The notes under the pieces were generated by a model. The model ran no database searches, was not told the DNA's origin, and saw nothing but the letters and a program-made list of their open reading frames with translations. This document shows, piece after piece, positions 53,352 through 62,140 of a DNA stretch of 64,000 bases. How positions within the stretch are numbered: position 1 is the stretch's first letter; each line of letters opens with the position of its first letter. Origin of the DNA: Lentisphaera marina (lineage in GTDB: Bacteria; Verrucomicrobiota; Lentisphaeria; Lentisphaerales; Lentisphaeraceae); the NCBI RefSeq assembly GCF_028745505.1, contig NZ_JAQZZL010000001.1:2601818-2665817 (forward strand), in the 5' to 3' direction. The position numbers and the translations under genes are program-made.

Positions 53352-55168
53352 TGAAAAATTTATTTATCATCGTTTTACTGCTTTTCTCGAGTCTCATTCA
53401 GGCGGAGGAAACAGCAGTTGAAAGCGATCCCATCAAAGTGCACGCCACGAGCTCCACAAATACGTATTTTTTAGGCGAACAATTTTTTCTCGATATTATG
53501 CTCATGGGAAGTGATACGGTGTCTCCCTTCGAGGTCAATGAGCTCACGAGTTTTCAACATACGATCATCAGCCAAAAACCCATTCAGGTTCAAAATGAAA
53601 AAGCTTACCATATACGCTTGGCGCTGCTTCCCATCAAATCTGGTGAACTCACGATTCCAAGTCAAACTGTTATGATCGCCGACAAAAGCTATGAAACACA
53701 AGAATTAGTCATCAATGTCAAACGTCCTGAGATGAGTTCCGAAATCAAACTCGATGTTCAACTCTCCAATACCGATGTCTTTGTGGGTGAACCGATCTTG
53801 GCTACTGTTACCTGGTACACAGCTCTTCCCCTCTATGCTTTTAAGGCGGTAGATATCGAGATTCCCGTTTTACAAAACGCTTCTTTCCGCGTTTTAAATA
53901 GTAAAAATGAGCCCAATCCAAACGATAAAAATGCCATCGGCCTACCCGTTTCACAAAATCGCATCATTGCCTTGCGCGGTTCAACTAAAATTGGCGAAAA
54001 GGAATACGAATTCTTGCGTTTCCAACGCGTCATTATACCATTGAGTGCTGGCTCATTTGAACTCGGCGAAGCTCGTTTACTTTCCGTTTTCCCCAATAAA
54101 CTCAAAACGACTCAACAGCAAAAACGTTGGCGTCCCACCTACCCTAGCTTTTTCAATAATAATTTTTTCGATAATGAGGTCAACAATAGCGACGTCAAAA
54201 AGCTCATGTGCCTTTCATCCGAATTATCTCTCAAAGTTAAAGAATTACCTTCTGCCGGACGCCCATCAGATTTCTATGGTCTTGTTGGCAAAGTCGATTT
54301 AACTGTCAAAGCAGATAAAGTTGTCCTAGAATCTGGTTCACCCATAAAATTGGAAATTGATCTAGCTAATCATGCCTTCCCCGAGATTTTGGAACTCCCC
54401 CAATTGGATCAGCAACTTCCCTTCACTCAAAATTTCAAATTACTGCCTAATAAGCGCATTGGTGAACTTCGCCAAGACGGTAAAAAGTTTGAGCGCACCT
54501 TGCGTCCCATCGATACCGATGTCAAAACTATCCCCACCATTCGCATTCCCTACTTTGACCCAAGTACTCAAACTTACGAAGTAGCCCAAAGTGAAGCCAT
54601 TGCCATCAATGTAAGTGCCGCTAGTGAACTCACTGCTTTTGATGCCATTATTCAGGGCCCAAACAAACTCAAGAATCACTTGGAAGAAAACCCCGATGGC
54701 ATCCGTCATAATAATCTATCGAATAGTATACTGAAAAACGACCCCTTAGTATCCAGTTGGATTTGGGCCTTCCTCATTCCCCCAGCTTTATTTCTCATTT
54801 TTTATCAAGCCACTGCTTATTCACGCTTATTAATCACCAATCCTGCCCGAGCCCATGCTATTCGCTCTTACCGCAATTTTAAATCTAAAGCTAAAGCCAA
54901 ATCTAACGATGAGTTAAACCGACAACTCCAGGATTACTTCGCTCAACGTCTACAGCTCACCTCTGGTGCTATCATTTCCTCTGATCTAAAAGAACTTTTG
55001 AGTTCACATATAAGCCCCGAAGACTTCCAAGAGTTAAGTACCATACTCGATAGCCTGAAAATTCAGCGCTTTGCAAAAGATCACGACTCAAATATTGAAC
55101 TCGATCAATTAATCCAACGAAGTCAAAGGATTATTCGACTTATCGAAAGGAGGCTCCCCAATGCCTAA
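53351..55168 (+). CDS. batD: BatD-like membrane protein
   Basis: A 605-aa BatD-type protein. A signal peptide (1-18) precedes beta-rich Ig-like repeats outside the membrane (PIKVHATSSTNTYFLGEQFFLD, IKLDVQLSNTDVFVGEPILATV, KVDLTVKADKVVLESGSPIKLE). A transmembrane helix lies near 470-492 (SWIWAFLIPPALFLIFY), followed by a helical cytoplasmic tail. The start overlaps the BatB-C stop by one base (TAATG). Probably a scaffold for the VWA proteins. Confidence 0.9.
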   Translation: MKNLFIIVLLLFSSLIQAEETAVESDPIKVHATSSTNTYFLGEQFFLDIMLMGSDTVSPFEVNELTSFQHTIISQKPIQVQNEKAYHIRLALLPIKSGELTIPSQTVMIADKSYETQELVINVKRPEMSSEIKLDVQLSNTDVFVGEPILATVTWYTALPLYAFKAVDIEIPVLQNASFRVLNSKNEPNPNDKNAIGLPVSQNRIIALRGSTKIGEKEYEFLRFQRVIIPLSAGSFELGEARLLSVFPNKLKTTQQQKRWRPTYPSFFNNNFFDNEVNNSDVKKLMCLSSELSLKVKELPSAGRPSDFYGLVGKVDLTVKADKVVLESGSPIKLEIDLANHAFPEILELPQLDQQLPFTQNFKLLPNKRIGELRQDGKKFERTLRPIDTDVKTIPTIRIPYFDPSTQTYEVAQSEAIAINVSAASELTAFDAIIQGPNKLKNHLEENPDGIRHNNLSNSILKNDPLVSSWIWAFLIPPALFLIFYQATAYSRLLITNPARAHAIRSYRNFKSKAKAKSNDELNRQLQDYFAQRLQLTSGAIISSDLKELLSSHISPEDFQELSTILDSLKIQRFAKDHDSNIELDQLIQRSQRIIRLIERRLPNA

Positions 55169-55952
55169 ATTCCTACTCTGCTTTATCTTTTTATGCACTT
55201 CGCTCTTTGCCGTGGAGTTAAATGAAAAGGATATCCTTACACAAGCTAATAATGACTTTGAACAAGCTAAAGTAGCCGCTTTACAAAACCCAGAAAACTC
55301 TGAAGAGCTCTACATCAAATCTATTAATAGCTACCGTTTTCTCATCGAAGAAAAAGGCTATAAAAATAGCCAACTCTACAACAACTTAGCCAACGTTTAC
55401 TTTATGCATGGTGAAGCAGGTCTCGCCATCTTAAATTATCATCGTGCCCTACGTCTGGATCCCACTAATGCCGACATCTTTCACAACCTTAAATTCGCTC
55501 AACTGCAAACTAATGATGTCGTCCCCCAAAATACTTTCCAAGAAATACTGAACTTCATCTGCTTTTGGCATACTTGGAACCCCAAAACACGCTTGGGAAT
55601 TTTCTTTGCATTCAATATCATCTTCTTCGCCTTGTGTGCCTATGCACTCAAGGATAAAAGTACTTGGATTAAAAAGTCACGTCTTTACGTCGGCTTAGTC
55701 ACCCTCGCTTTTGCCATTTCCATTCTCATCAGTGTGTTTTCACTCGATCAAAATATTGATGGCGTCATTATTGCCAAAGAAACTAATCCTAGGCAAGGTA
55801 ATGGTTATATCTACAATAATGCCTTCACCAATCCCCTACATGCCGGCACCGAATTCGCCCTCCTCGAAGATCGTGGCGAATGGTTGCACATCGAACTCCT
55901 CAATGGCTCCACCTGCTGGATTAAAAACTCCGACATCGCCCTTCTCAAGTAA
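55161..55952 (+). CDS. batE: BatE-like TPR protein with SH3-like end
   Basis: A 263-aa protein. A signal peptide (MPKFLLCFIFLCTSLFA) is followed by TPR repeats (NSQLYNNLANVYFMHGEAGLAI, NYHRALRLDPTNADIFHNL), two membrane helices (about 149-164 and 177-194) and a bacterial SH3-like domain (AGTEFALLEDRGEWLHIEL-GSTCWI) at the C-terminus. This is the usual last Bat protein. It overlaps batD by 8 bp. Confidence 0.87.
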   Translation: MPKFLLCFIFLCTSLFAVELNEKDILTQANNDFEQAKVAALQNPENSEELYIKSINSYRFLIEEKGYKNSQLYNNLANVYFMHGEAGLAILNYHRALRLDPTNADIFHNLKFAQLQTNDVVPQNTFQEILNFICFWHTWNPKTRLGIFFAFNIIFFALCAYALKDKSTWIKKSRLYVGLVTLAFAISILISVFSLDQNIDGVIIAKETNPRQGNGYIYNNAFTNPLHAGTEFALLEDRGEWLHIELLNGSTCWIKNSDIALLK

Positions 55953-55998
55953 GTTTAGTATGTTATAATTCTCAGTAAAATTAAATCTTAACTTACTG

Positions 55999-57390
55999 AT
56001 GCATAAAACTTTTAGCTTAATCAAACAATACTCACTCTTCTTAGGTCCTCTCTTAGCCTGCCTCACTTGGGCACTGCTAAATCATTATACTTGGGCAAAT
56101 GATGCCTGCTGGGCTGGTGCCATTGCCTGCCTTTGTGCTACTTGGTGGGTTTTTGAACCCATCCCTATCCCCGTCACCTCACTCATCCCACTAGCATGCT
56201 TTCCCACTCTCGGGGTCATGACTCACAAAGACGTTGCCCTTGCTTACGGACATAAACTGATACTTTTATTACTCGGTGGTTTTATCCTTTCGCGTGCTAT
56301 GGAAAAGAGTGGCGCTCACAAAAAGATCGCGAGTGCCATCATTGAGCTCGTCGGCACCAATAGCAAACGACGCGTCATTTTCGCCTTTATGATTGCCTCT
56401 GCTTGCCTAAGTATGTGGATTTCTAATACTGCCACTACCCTGATGCTTTTACCCATTGCCTTAGCCGTTTTAACAAAGACAAAAGATCGCAGTATGGATA
56501 TCCCCCTCCTACTCGGTTTAGCTTATGCTGCGAGTGTAGGGGGAATGGGTACACCCATTGGCACACCGCCAAACATCATTTTTATCAATGAATACCAAGC
56601 GACTACTTCTAAGGAGATTTCCTTTTTCTCTTGGATGAAAATGGCTCTTCCCGCCGTTATAATTGCTATCCCCATCATGTGCTTATATTTGACTCGCAAA
56701 CTCAAAGGAAGTTTAGACTTCAAATTTTCTACAAAAGAGAAATGGACCACGGCACAACTCAGAACCCTCATTGTTTTCTCACTCACTGCATTAGCATGGA
56801 TGACGCGTCAAGAACCTTTTGGGGGCTGGTCCACTTGGTTTAATTTACCCGGAGCCTACGATTCAAGTGTGGCACTTGTGGCCGTTATAGCCTTGTTCAT
56901 GATCCCCAATGGAGAAAAGACTGGAGAGAAGCTCTTAGACTGGGAACACGCCAGAAACATTCCTTGGGGCATGCTCATCCTCTTTAGTGGTGGCGTTTGT
57001 ATTGCCAATGCCTTCAAGCAAACAGGGCTAAGTCTTGCCTTAGGCGAACAAGTCACCTCGCTCGCTCAAGTCCCCCTCTTCATATCAGTTTTATGCATAT
57101 GCTTAGCCGTCACCTTTTTAACCGAACTTACAAGTAATACGGCCAGTACCGTACTGCTCATGCCAGTCCTTGCTAGTGGTGCTCTCGCTTCAGGAACTGA
57201 TCCCCTAGCCTTTATGCTCCCCGCCGTTTTTAGCGCGAGTTGCGCCTTCATGTTACCCGTAGCCACAGTACCAAATGCCGTTGTGTATGGTTCCGGAAAA
57301 ATAACAATTGCCGACATGGCAAAAGAAGGCTTCTACCTCAACCTCATCATAGCCCTATGCCTCTCTATCTACTGCTTCATCATTCTCTAA
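55999..57390 (+). CDS. SLC13/DASS-family Na+-coupled anion transporter
   Basis: A 463-aa polytopic membrane protein with about 11-12 helices. Both family signature loops are present: SNTATTLMLLPIA in the first half and TSNTASTVLLMPVL in the second, plus GGMGTPIGTPPNIIF. DASS proteins import dicarboxylates or sulfate with sodium. It lies 46 bp behind batE and may be read with it. With eight sulfatase genes in the window, sulfate is an attractive substrate, but the residues that distinguish it cannot be read here. Confidence 0.87.
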   Translation: MHKTFSLIKQYSLFLGPLLACLTWALLNHYTWANDACWAGAIACLCATWWVFEPIPIPVTSLIPLACFPTLGVMTHKDVALAYGHKLILLLLGGFILSRAMEKSGAHKKIASAIIELVGTNSKRRVIFAFMIASACLSMWISNTATTLMLLPIALAVLTKTKDRSMDIPLLLGLAYAASVGGMGTPIGTPPNIIFINEYQATTSKEISFFSWMKMALPAVIIAIPIMCLYLTRKLKGSLDFKFSTKEKWTTAQLRTLIVFSLTALAWMTRQEPFGGWSTWFNLPGAYDSSVALVAVIALFMIPNGEKTGEKLLDWEHARNIPWGMLILFSGGVCIANAFKQTGLSLALGEQVTSLAQVPLFISVLCICLAVTFLTELTSNTASTVLLMPVLASGALASGTDPLAFMLPAVFSASCAFMLPVATVPNAVVYGSGKITIADMAKEGFYLNLIIALCLSIYCFIIL

Positions 57391-57589
57391 TTCGCAGGAA
57401 ACCTTAGAGCTACTGTTCTAGCTCATCTTAGCTAATCTAAACCTTCAAGAGCGCATGAATTTGCACATTATAAACTAGTGATATAAAAGGGATCTTGGCA
57501 ATTCGTGTATGTTTTATGTAAAAGGAAATCTAAAGTATAAATGAGCAGTTCATTATCTCTAGTTTTAAAGGGGGAAAGGAGGGAACAGA

Positions 57590-57665
57590 TGGCTCCGCGA
57601 ATAGGACTCGAACCTATGACAAAGAGATTAACAGTCTCCTGCTCTACCAACTGAGCTATCGCGGA
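57590..57665 (-). tRNA. tRNA-Asn (GTT), copy 1
   Basis: Minus-strand cloverleaf: acceptor TCCGCGA/TCGCGGA, D arm GCTCAGTTGGTAGAGC, anticodon stem-loop GGAGA-CTGTTAA-TCTCT with anticodon GTT, T arm GGTTCGAGTCC, discriminator G and encoded CCA. Confidence 0.96.
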
Positions 57666-57680
57666 ACATCTGGGGTTACT

Positions 57681-57756
57681 TGGCTCCGCGAATAGGACTC
57701 GAACCTATGACAAAGAGATTAACAGTCTCCTGCTCTACCAACTGAGCTATCGCGGA
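57681..57756 (-). tRNA. tRNA-Asn (GTT), copy 2
   Basis: Identical in sequence to copy 1, 15 bp upstream of it in transcription order, with encoded CCA. The two form a 91-bp tandem repeat and are probably one transcript. Confidence 0.96.
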
Positions 57757-57877
57757 TTAGTAACGGGCACAACCATAACTTAAGCGGAAACTTTTACAAG
57801 CCCGAAAAATGAACTTTTTGCAGTGATTTTTAGCTTTTTTTTGAAAGTTGATTTTTTCGATGATTTCAAGTCAAAAA

Positions 57878-59599
57878 CTAAGGAAGTGACGGTTGCTTTA
57901 ATTCAAAAGAGATTTCCTTTTCATAAGGGTTCTTCTGCCTGCTATTCAGGCTCCCATCGAGAGATATAATCACATATGTTAGAAGTAATTCTTCAAAGGA
58001 TTTAAACTCTTCATTTTCATTATTTTGTAACATTTCTTTATTGATATCCACATTGGGGAAACGACAGTAAATTTTAAATCTTTTTTGATCTCGTAAATCT
58101 TCGGCTGTTAGTTGAACAAAGATTTTTTTCTTGACTGATTGCTCTTTCCATTGCGCTATCAGTAAAGAAAACAGCTGCTCCCAAGTTTTTTGTGAACTTT
58201 GCACTGAAAAACCTTTACCAAGAAGATTTATATCAATATCATAACTCACATTTTCATTCTTGAGTTCATTAAATATTCTTTCAAAAACCTGATCTACCTC
58301 AACTTTTTGTAGTGGCTCCTGTTCTAATTCCTTATTCTGAAAAAGCTCTAAATCATTTAATAAGTTTAAAAGTTGTTGTTTTTCTAAAGAATCACTTCCT
58401 GCGAGTTTATTAAGCTTATAATGAATTTGCTCTAAGATTTTCCCAAGGGTCTCAAACTTCATTTCCGAATTTTTATTGAGCTTTCTCTCTTCATTTATTT
58501 CTGAAATGTTTATGAGCTGTTCATCTAGCTCTTTTTCTTTTTGTCGCAGAGTATTTAGTTCATCTTCTAAGCGATCTCGAGACAAACGCTCTTTAGTTAC
58601 ATCTGTAGCGACGATCACCCATCCGGATTCATCCTCTGCGACTCGAGAGTGTTTATTAATATGTAGTTTTAAAACAATATCCTCTCCATTTCTTTCGCGG
58701 ATGATCTCCACCCTCTTACTAAATGAACTCTCTACAACCTCTGGGATTAATTCTTTTAAAGGACGCCGGGCATCGCTTTGATATTCCCCTGGACGATCTA
58801 AAGAAAACATACGCAAGGCAACTGGATTTAAATCCGTCACTTCTTCTTTAGAATTAACAATCAAAACCCCCTGCTCTGAAGATTGAAACAACTCATAAAC
58901 TAAATCACCTAAAGAGAAGGGTAACATATAATATTTTGATATGGCTCGATGCATACAATAAGCCATAATTGCAATGGTCGAGCCTGCCGCTTGGATAGTT
59001 GATCCCTCTCCCATAAAGTGAGGCGCTATTAAATCGGTATACATCCCTACATACAGAACAAAACAGCACCCTGCTATCATCAACTTGCGTTGCGATCGTT
59101 CATTTTTATCTTTTGCCGTTTTAAAATTAAGCAAAATACAGAGTGCGTACTGCGCCGGAGCAAAAATACATACTATGGCAGCAGGTATAAATAATAAACC
59201 CGGCTCATGACGTAAGCCCCACCATACAGGTGTATAGGAATAGACCATAAAGGGCGTAAACACTCCCACCAGCGACACCGTTAAGGGAATAACATAGAAA
59301 TTCTTATAAAACCAATCTTCTGTCTTACCCACCATAGAGTAGATAAAGCGCATAAAAAAGTAGGCTAAAAAGACATAAGAGGGTACCTGTAAGCGATAAA
59401 TCGTCATAGTAAACTGATGAGGCATTTGGGACCAGTTCCAGTTAATAAAGTCACAAAAGGTCCACATCGTTACGCAAGTCATGAAATAAACATAGTCGCG
59501 ATGGACTCTCTTAGACATACCTCGGTGCAAGCCCACACCCAGTAAAACTGCGTTACTTAAGAATGCGATAAAAGGTAAAAATGAATAAATATTTGACAT
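57878..59599 (-). CDS. 7TM-PAS sensor with degenerate histidine-kinase module
   Basis: A 573-aa membrane protein. About seven helices fill residues 1-220, like the N-terminal 7TM sensor region of some histidine kinases. A PAS domain follows (SSEQGVLIVNSKEEVTDLNPVALRMF to VIVATDVTKERL), then a coiled coil (340-385). The C-terminal part resembles a kinase (ETLGKILEQIHYKLNKLA where active kinases have the ETLGxLAxGIAHEINNPL block), but the acceptor His position holds Tyr. No N, G1 or G2 nucleotide box is readable. It may bind a ligand and signal by contact. AGGGAG precedes the ATG. Confidence 0.75.
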   Translation of the reverse strand: MSNIYSFLPFIAFLSNAVLLGVGLHRGMSKRVHRDYVYFMTCVTMWTFCDFINWNWSQMPHQFTMTIYRLQVPSYVFLAYFFMRFIYSMVGKTEDWFYKNFYVIPLTVSLVGVFTPFMVYSYTPVWWGLRHEPGLLFIPAAIVCIFAPAQYALCILLNFKTAKDKNERSQRKLMIAGCCFVLYVGMYTDLIAPHFMGEGSTIQAAGSTIAIMAYCMHRAISKYYMLPFSLGDLVYELFQSSEQGVLIVNSKEEVTDLNPVALRMFSLDRPGEYQSDARRPLKELIPEVVESSFSKRVEIIRERNGEDIVLKLHINKHSRVAEDESGWVIVATDVTKERLSRDRLEDELNTLRQKEKELDEQLINISEINEERKLNKNSEMKFETLGKILEQIHYKLNKLAGSDSLEKQQLLNLLNDLELFQNKELEQEPLQKVEVDQVFERIFNELKNENVSYDIDINLLGKGFSVQSSQKTWEQLFSLLIAQWKEQSVKKKIFVQLTAEDLRDQKRFKIYCRFPNVDINKEMLQNNENEEFKSFEELLLTYVIISLDGSLNSRQKNPYEKEISFELKQPSLP

Positions 59600-59656
59600 G
59601 TAATTTGTTCTCCCTACCCTATGAATTGAACTTCGGAATGTATTTATTCAAGTCAC

Positions 59657-59685
59657 AAAAAAAGCCTTCCATTGGGAAGGCTTTT
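59657..59685 (-). terminator. Rho-independent terminator after clpP
   Basis: An 11-bp stem AAAAGCCTTCC / GGAAGGCTTTT with a 4-base loop; on the minus strand it is followed by more T (TTTTTTT in total). It lies just after the protease gene stop and before the sensor gene. Confidence 0.88.
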
Positions 59686-59707
59686 AATTAATAGCTTTTT
59701 GAAAGAA

Positions 59708-60298
59708 TTATTTCAGCATTGCGAATGAAGTAATAACTTTCGAAACCATACCATATGATTTTGCTTCGGCTGGACTCATCCAAAAATCACGATCGGCATC
59801 TTTGCTGACTTCTTCTAAAGATTTCTTACATACATCTGCTACAATTTGATTGTAGCGTACGCGAGTTTTATTGATCTCATCGGCAGTAATTTCGATATCT
59901 GAAGCTGTACCTCTAACACCTGTACTCGGTTGGTGAAGCATAAAGCGAGAATTAGGTAGAGAGAAGTTTTTACCTTTTTTAGCCGCTAAGAAAATTAAAA
60001 TAGCCGCACTAGCACACATACCACTACAAACAGTGTAAACTGGTGCTTTAAAGAACTTTAACATATCATAAATCGTAAAGCCTGAATCTGCACAGCCTCC
60101 GCCAGAATTGATATAAACATAGATAGGCTCTTTTTCAGAACGCTTATTTAATAAGATCAACTGACTTAAAACTCGTCTCGACAACTCAGGAGAGATTTCT
60201 TCTGCAATGATAATTGTACGAGTATCGAGCATCTCTTTCATCATGCCTACTGGCTCTTGCTCACTTTTCTTTTCTTCATCTTTTAAACGAAAATACAT
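59708..60298 (-). CDS. clpP: ClpP-type serine protease
   Basis: A 196-aa ClpP-fold peptidase. The catalytic set is complete: Ser97 in CSGMCASAAILIFLAA, His122 in SRFMLHQPS and Asp171 in ADRDFWMSPAEAKSYGMV. INSGGGCADSGFTIYDML forms the oxyanion strand. It would degrade unfolded proteins with a ClpX- or ClpA-type ATPase, neither of which is nearby. GMCAS replaces the usual GMAAS/GQAAS, and the N-terminus is unlike standard ClpP, so it may be a secondary paralogue. AAGGAG precedes the ATG. Confidence 0.9.
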   Translation of the reverse strand: MYFRLKDEEKKSEQEPVGMMKEMLDTRTIIIAEEISPELSRRVLSQLILLNKRSEKEPIYVYINSGGGCADSGFTIYDMLKFFKAPVYTVCSGMCASAAILIFLAAKKGKNFSLPNSRFMLHQPSTGVRGTASDIEITADEINKTRVRYNQIVADVCKKSLEEVSKDADRDFWMSPAEAKSYGMVSKVITSFAMLK

Positions 60299-60412
60299 TT
60301 TAACTCCTTAAATTTTGAATATAGGCAACAATAGGCTGAATTTTACATTTTCCAACAGTTCAAGACGAGCTTGAGAGCGGAAAAATAAGTTCTTCGTAGT
60401 TGGACTGACAAG

Positions 60413-62140
60413 TTAGCGAATCGGCCTATCTATGAGCCTTATGGCTAAAGACTTCGTATAAAAATAATTTTGACTTTGTTTTTGACCTTTCAAGATGCGT
60501 TCTGCCATATCTAAAACCTGATCAAAGCTATCGCTATACTCGAGACCTTCCTCTTTTTGCCATTCAACGAATTCCTGAACCTCTTTAAACATACGTTGAC
60601 CTTCACTCGAGCCAGCTTTTGCCCAGCGAGCTAAACATAAATACGCATTTTGACGCACATATGCTGGATCAAAAACGTTTTCACTCATTGGGACTTTAAC
60701 CAATTTCGTGGTAATCAATTTCTTTAGCTCAAATAAGTTTTGGTTATTCACATGTTCACTTTTGGTCATTGCCCAAATCATATAAGCTCGCACCGTTGAA
60801 GTTGGCTGAGGGTTTTTCTTGCCATCTTTTCTATTCTTTAAACCTGGAGTAATAAGTTTCGCAAAGTCGACTTTAGGGTTGTGGGCCATACCATCAAACA
60901 GTGCTTGACGTATATTCATATCACTATCTTGTGAGTACTTCACCAACTTTTGTATACCTGATTGTTTTGCGGAGGCCGCAAGATAAAAAACGGCTCCTTG
61001 ACGATTAATGACATCACGACTTTTGAGTTGTTTACTCACAAACTGATTATCTACCAAATATTTCATGACACCAAGGTAACGCATTCCTGCAGCAACAATG
61101 CCTGGATTAGAACTTTCATTAATTAATTTAATGGTACTCTGGTGACCATAGGACAAAGCCTGATCTTCCATAACACCCAATTTAACCATATTAACTGCAT
61201 CCGCATTATTCTTAAGTATACAAAAGTTCTTTTGTAAATCAGCAGGGATGGGATGTTCGTTAAAGAGTCCACTTGCAATAACTCCAGCGGTTTCTGGGAG
61301 TGTATATAACTTGGGCAATAAATAAGCCATATTATTTTTATTTTCTACCAAAAATGAAGTCGCCGAGATTTTTACTTCTTCGCTTGCATTGGGCAAAACT
61401 TCTTTGGCGACATCATCAAAACTTTTATTCCAACCTAACTCTTTCATACGCACAAAGGCTTGAGATGCAAATTTCTTAGATCTTGCTTGTTTAACTAAAA
61501 AGCTCTTCGATGTCGTGGAGGCAATAAATTCACTTCTGTGATAATCACTTTCACATTTTGCATAGGCACTGTCATTAGCTAAGCGTGCTAATTGACGAAG
61601 GATCAGTAATTTTTGATAATCTTCTTGAACTTTACCAAGAGCTGACATCAAGGTTTTTGAATCGGAAACATTCTTTGCCAAGCAGGCAAGTAATAAGTAT
61701 TCTTCCGAACGACTTAGATAATCACTCAATTCATTCGGCTTAAGATTTCTTGCGAGAACCGCAAAAGCATCCAAGGTATATTCCTTGTCTTTAGCTATGT
61801 TTTTGAGGCGATCTAAATTAACTACACTCTGTTTCATATACACCAAGCACGATAGTATTTGATGCTTCACCAGTTGATTTTTTTCCATCGCAAAAAGTTC
61901 TAATAAAGCCGCCGATAACTCTTGGCTCTGAGTGACTTTACCCATCTCTGACAACAAAGTTTTTTTCTCATTTATATTATAATGAGGCCATTGTTTAATC
62001 GCCATTTTCAAAAGAGATTGATTCAACTCATAATGTGTGTAATGACTTGGGTAATCCTGTGAAAGAATTGGTCGTTCAATTACGATTTCTTGGTAATCAG
62101 GCACCTGTACCTGAATTCCGGCTAACAACATTGCAATCAT
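60413..62140 (-). CDS. HEAT-like helical repeat protein
   Basis: A 575-aa, mostly helical protein. Repeated pairs such as QLVKHQILSCLVYMKQSVVNL, EYTLDAFAVLARNLKPNEL and DVINRQGAVFYLAASAKQSGIQ suggest HEAT-like repeats. The N-terminal MIAMLLAGIQVQV may be a short signal or anchor. Its ATG overlaps the stop of the ABC permease gene by one base (TAATG), so it is made together with the transporter and may be an adaptor. No enzymatic motif. Confidence 0.65.
   Translation of the reverse strand: MIAMLLAGIQVQVPDYQEIVIERPILSQDYPSHYTHYELNQSLLKMAIKQWPHYNINEKKTLLSEMGKVTQSQELSAALLELFAMEKNQLVKHQILSCLVYMKQSVVNLDRLKNIAKDKEYTLDAFAVLARNLKPNELSDYLSRSEEYLLLACLAKNVSDSKTLMSALGKVQEDYQKLLILRQLARLANDSAYAKCESDYHRSEFIASTTSKSFLVKQARSKKFASQAFVRMKELGWNKSFDDVAKEVLPNASEEVKISATSFLVENKNNMAYLLPKLYTLPETAGVIASGLFNEHPIPADLQKNFCILKNNADAVNMVKLGVMEDQALSYGHQSTIKLINESSNPGIVAAGMRYLGVMKYLVDNQFVSKQLKSRDVINRQGAVFYLAASAKQSGIQKLVKYSQDSDMNIRQALFDGMAHNPKVDFAKLITPGLKNRKDGKKNPQPTSTVRAYMIWAMTKSEHVNNQNLFELKKLITTKLVKVPMSENVFDPAYVRQNAYLCLARWAKAGSSEGQRMFKEVQEFVEWQKEEGLEYSDSFDQVLDMAERILKGQKQSQNYFYTKSLAIRLIDRPIR

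Noticed and set aside
57405-57435. Terminator after the SLC13 gene
   Set aside because: A GAGCTA/TAGCTC stem is present, but no T tract follows, so termination cannot be supported.
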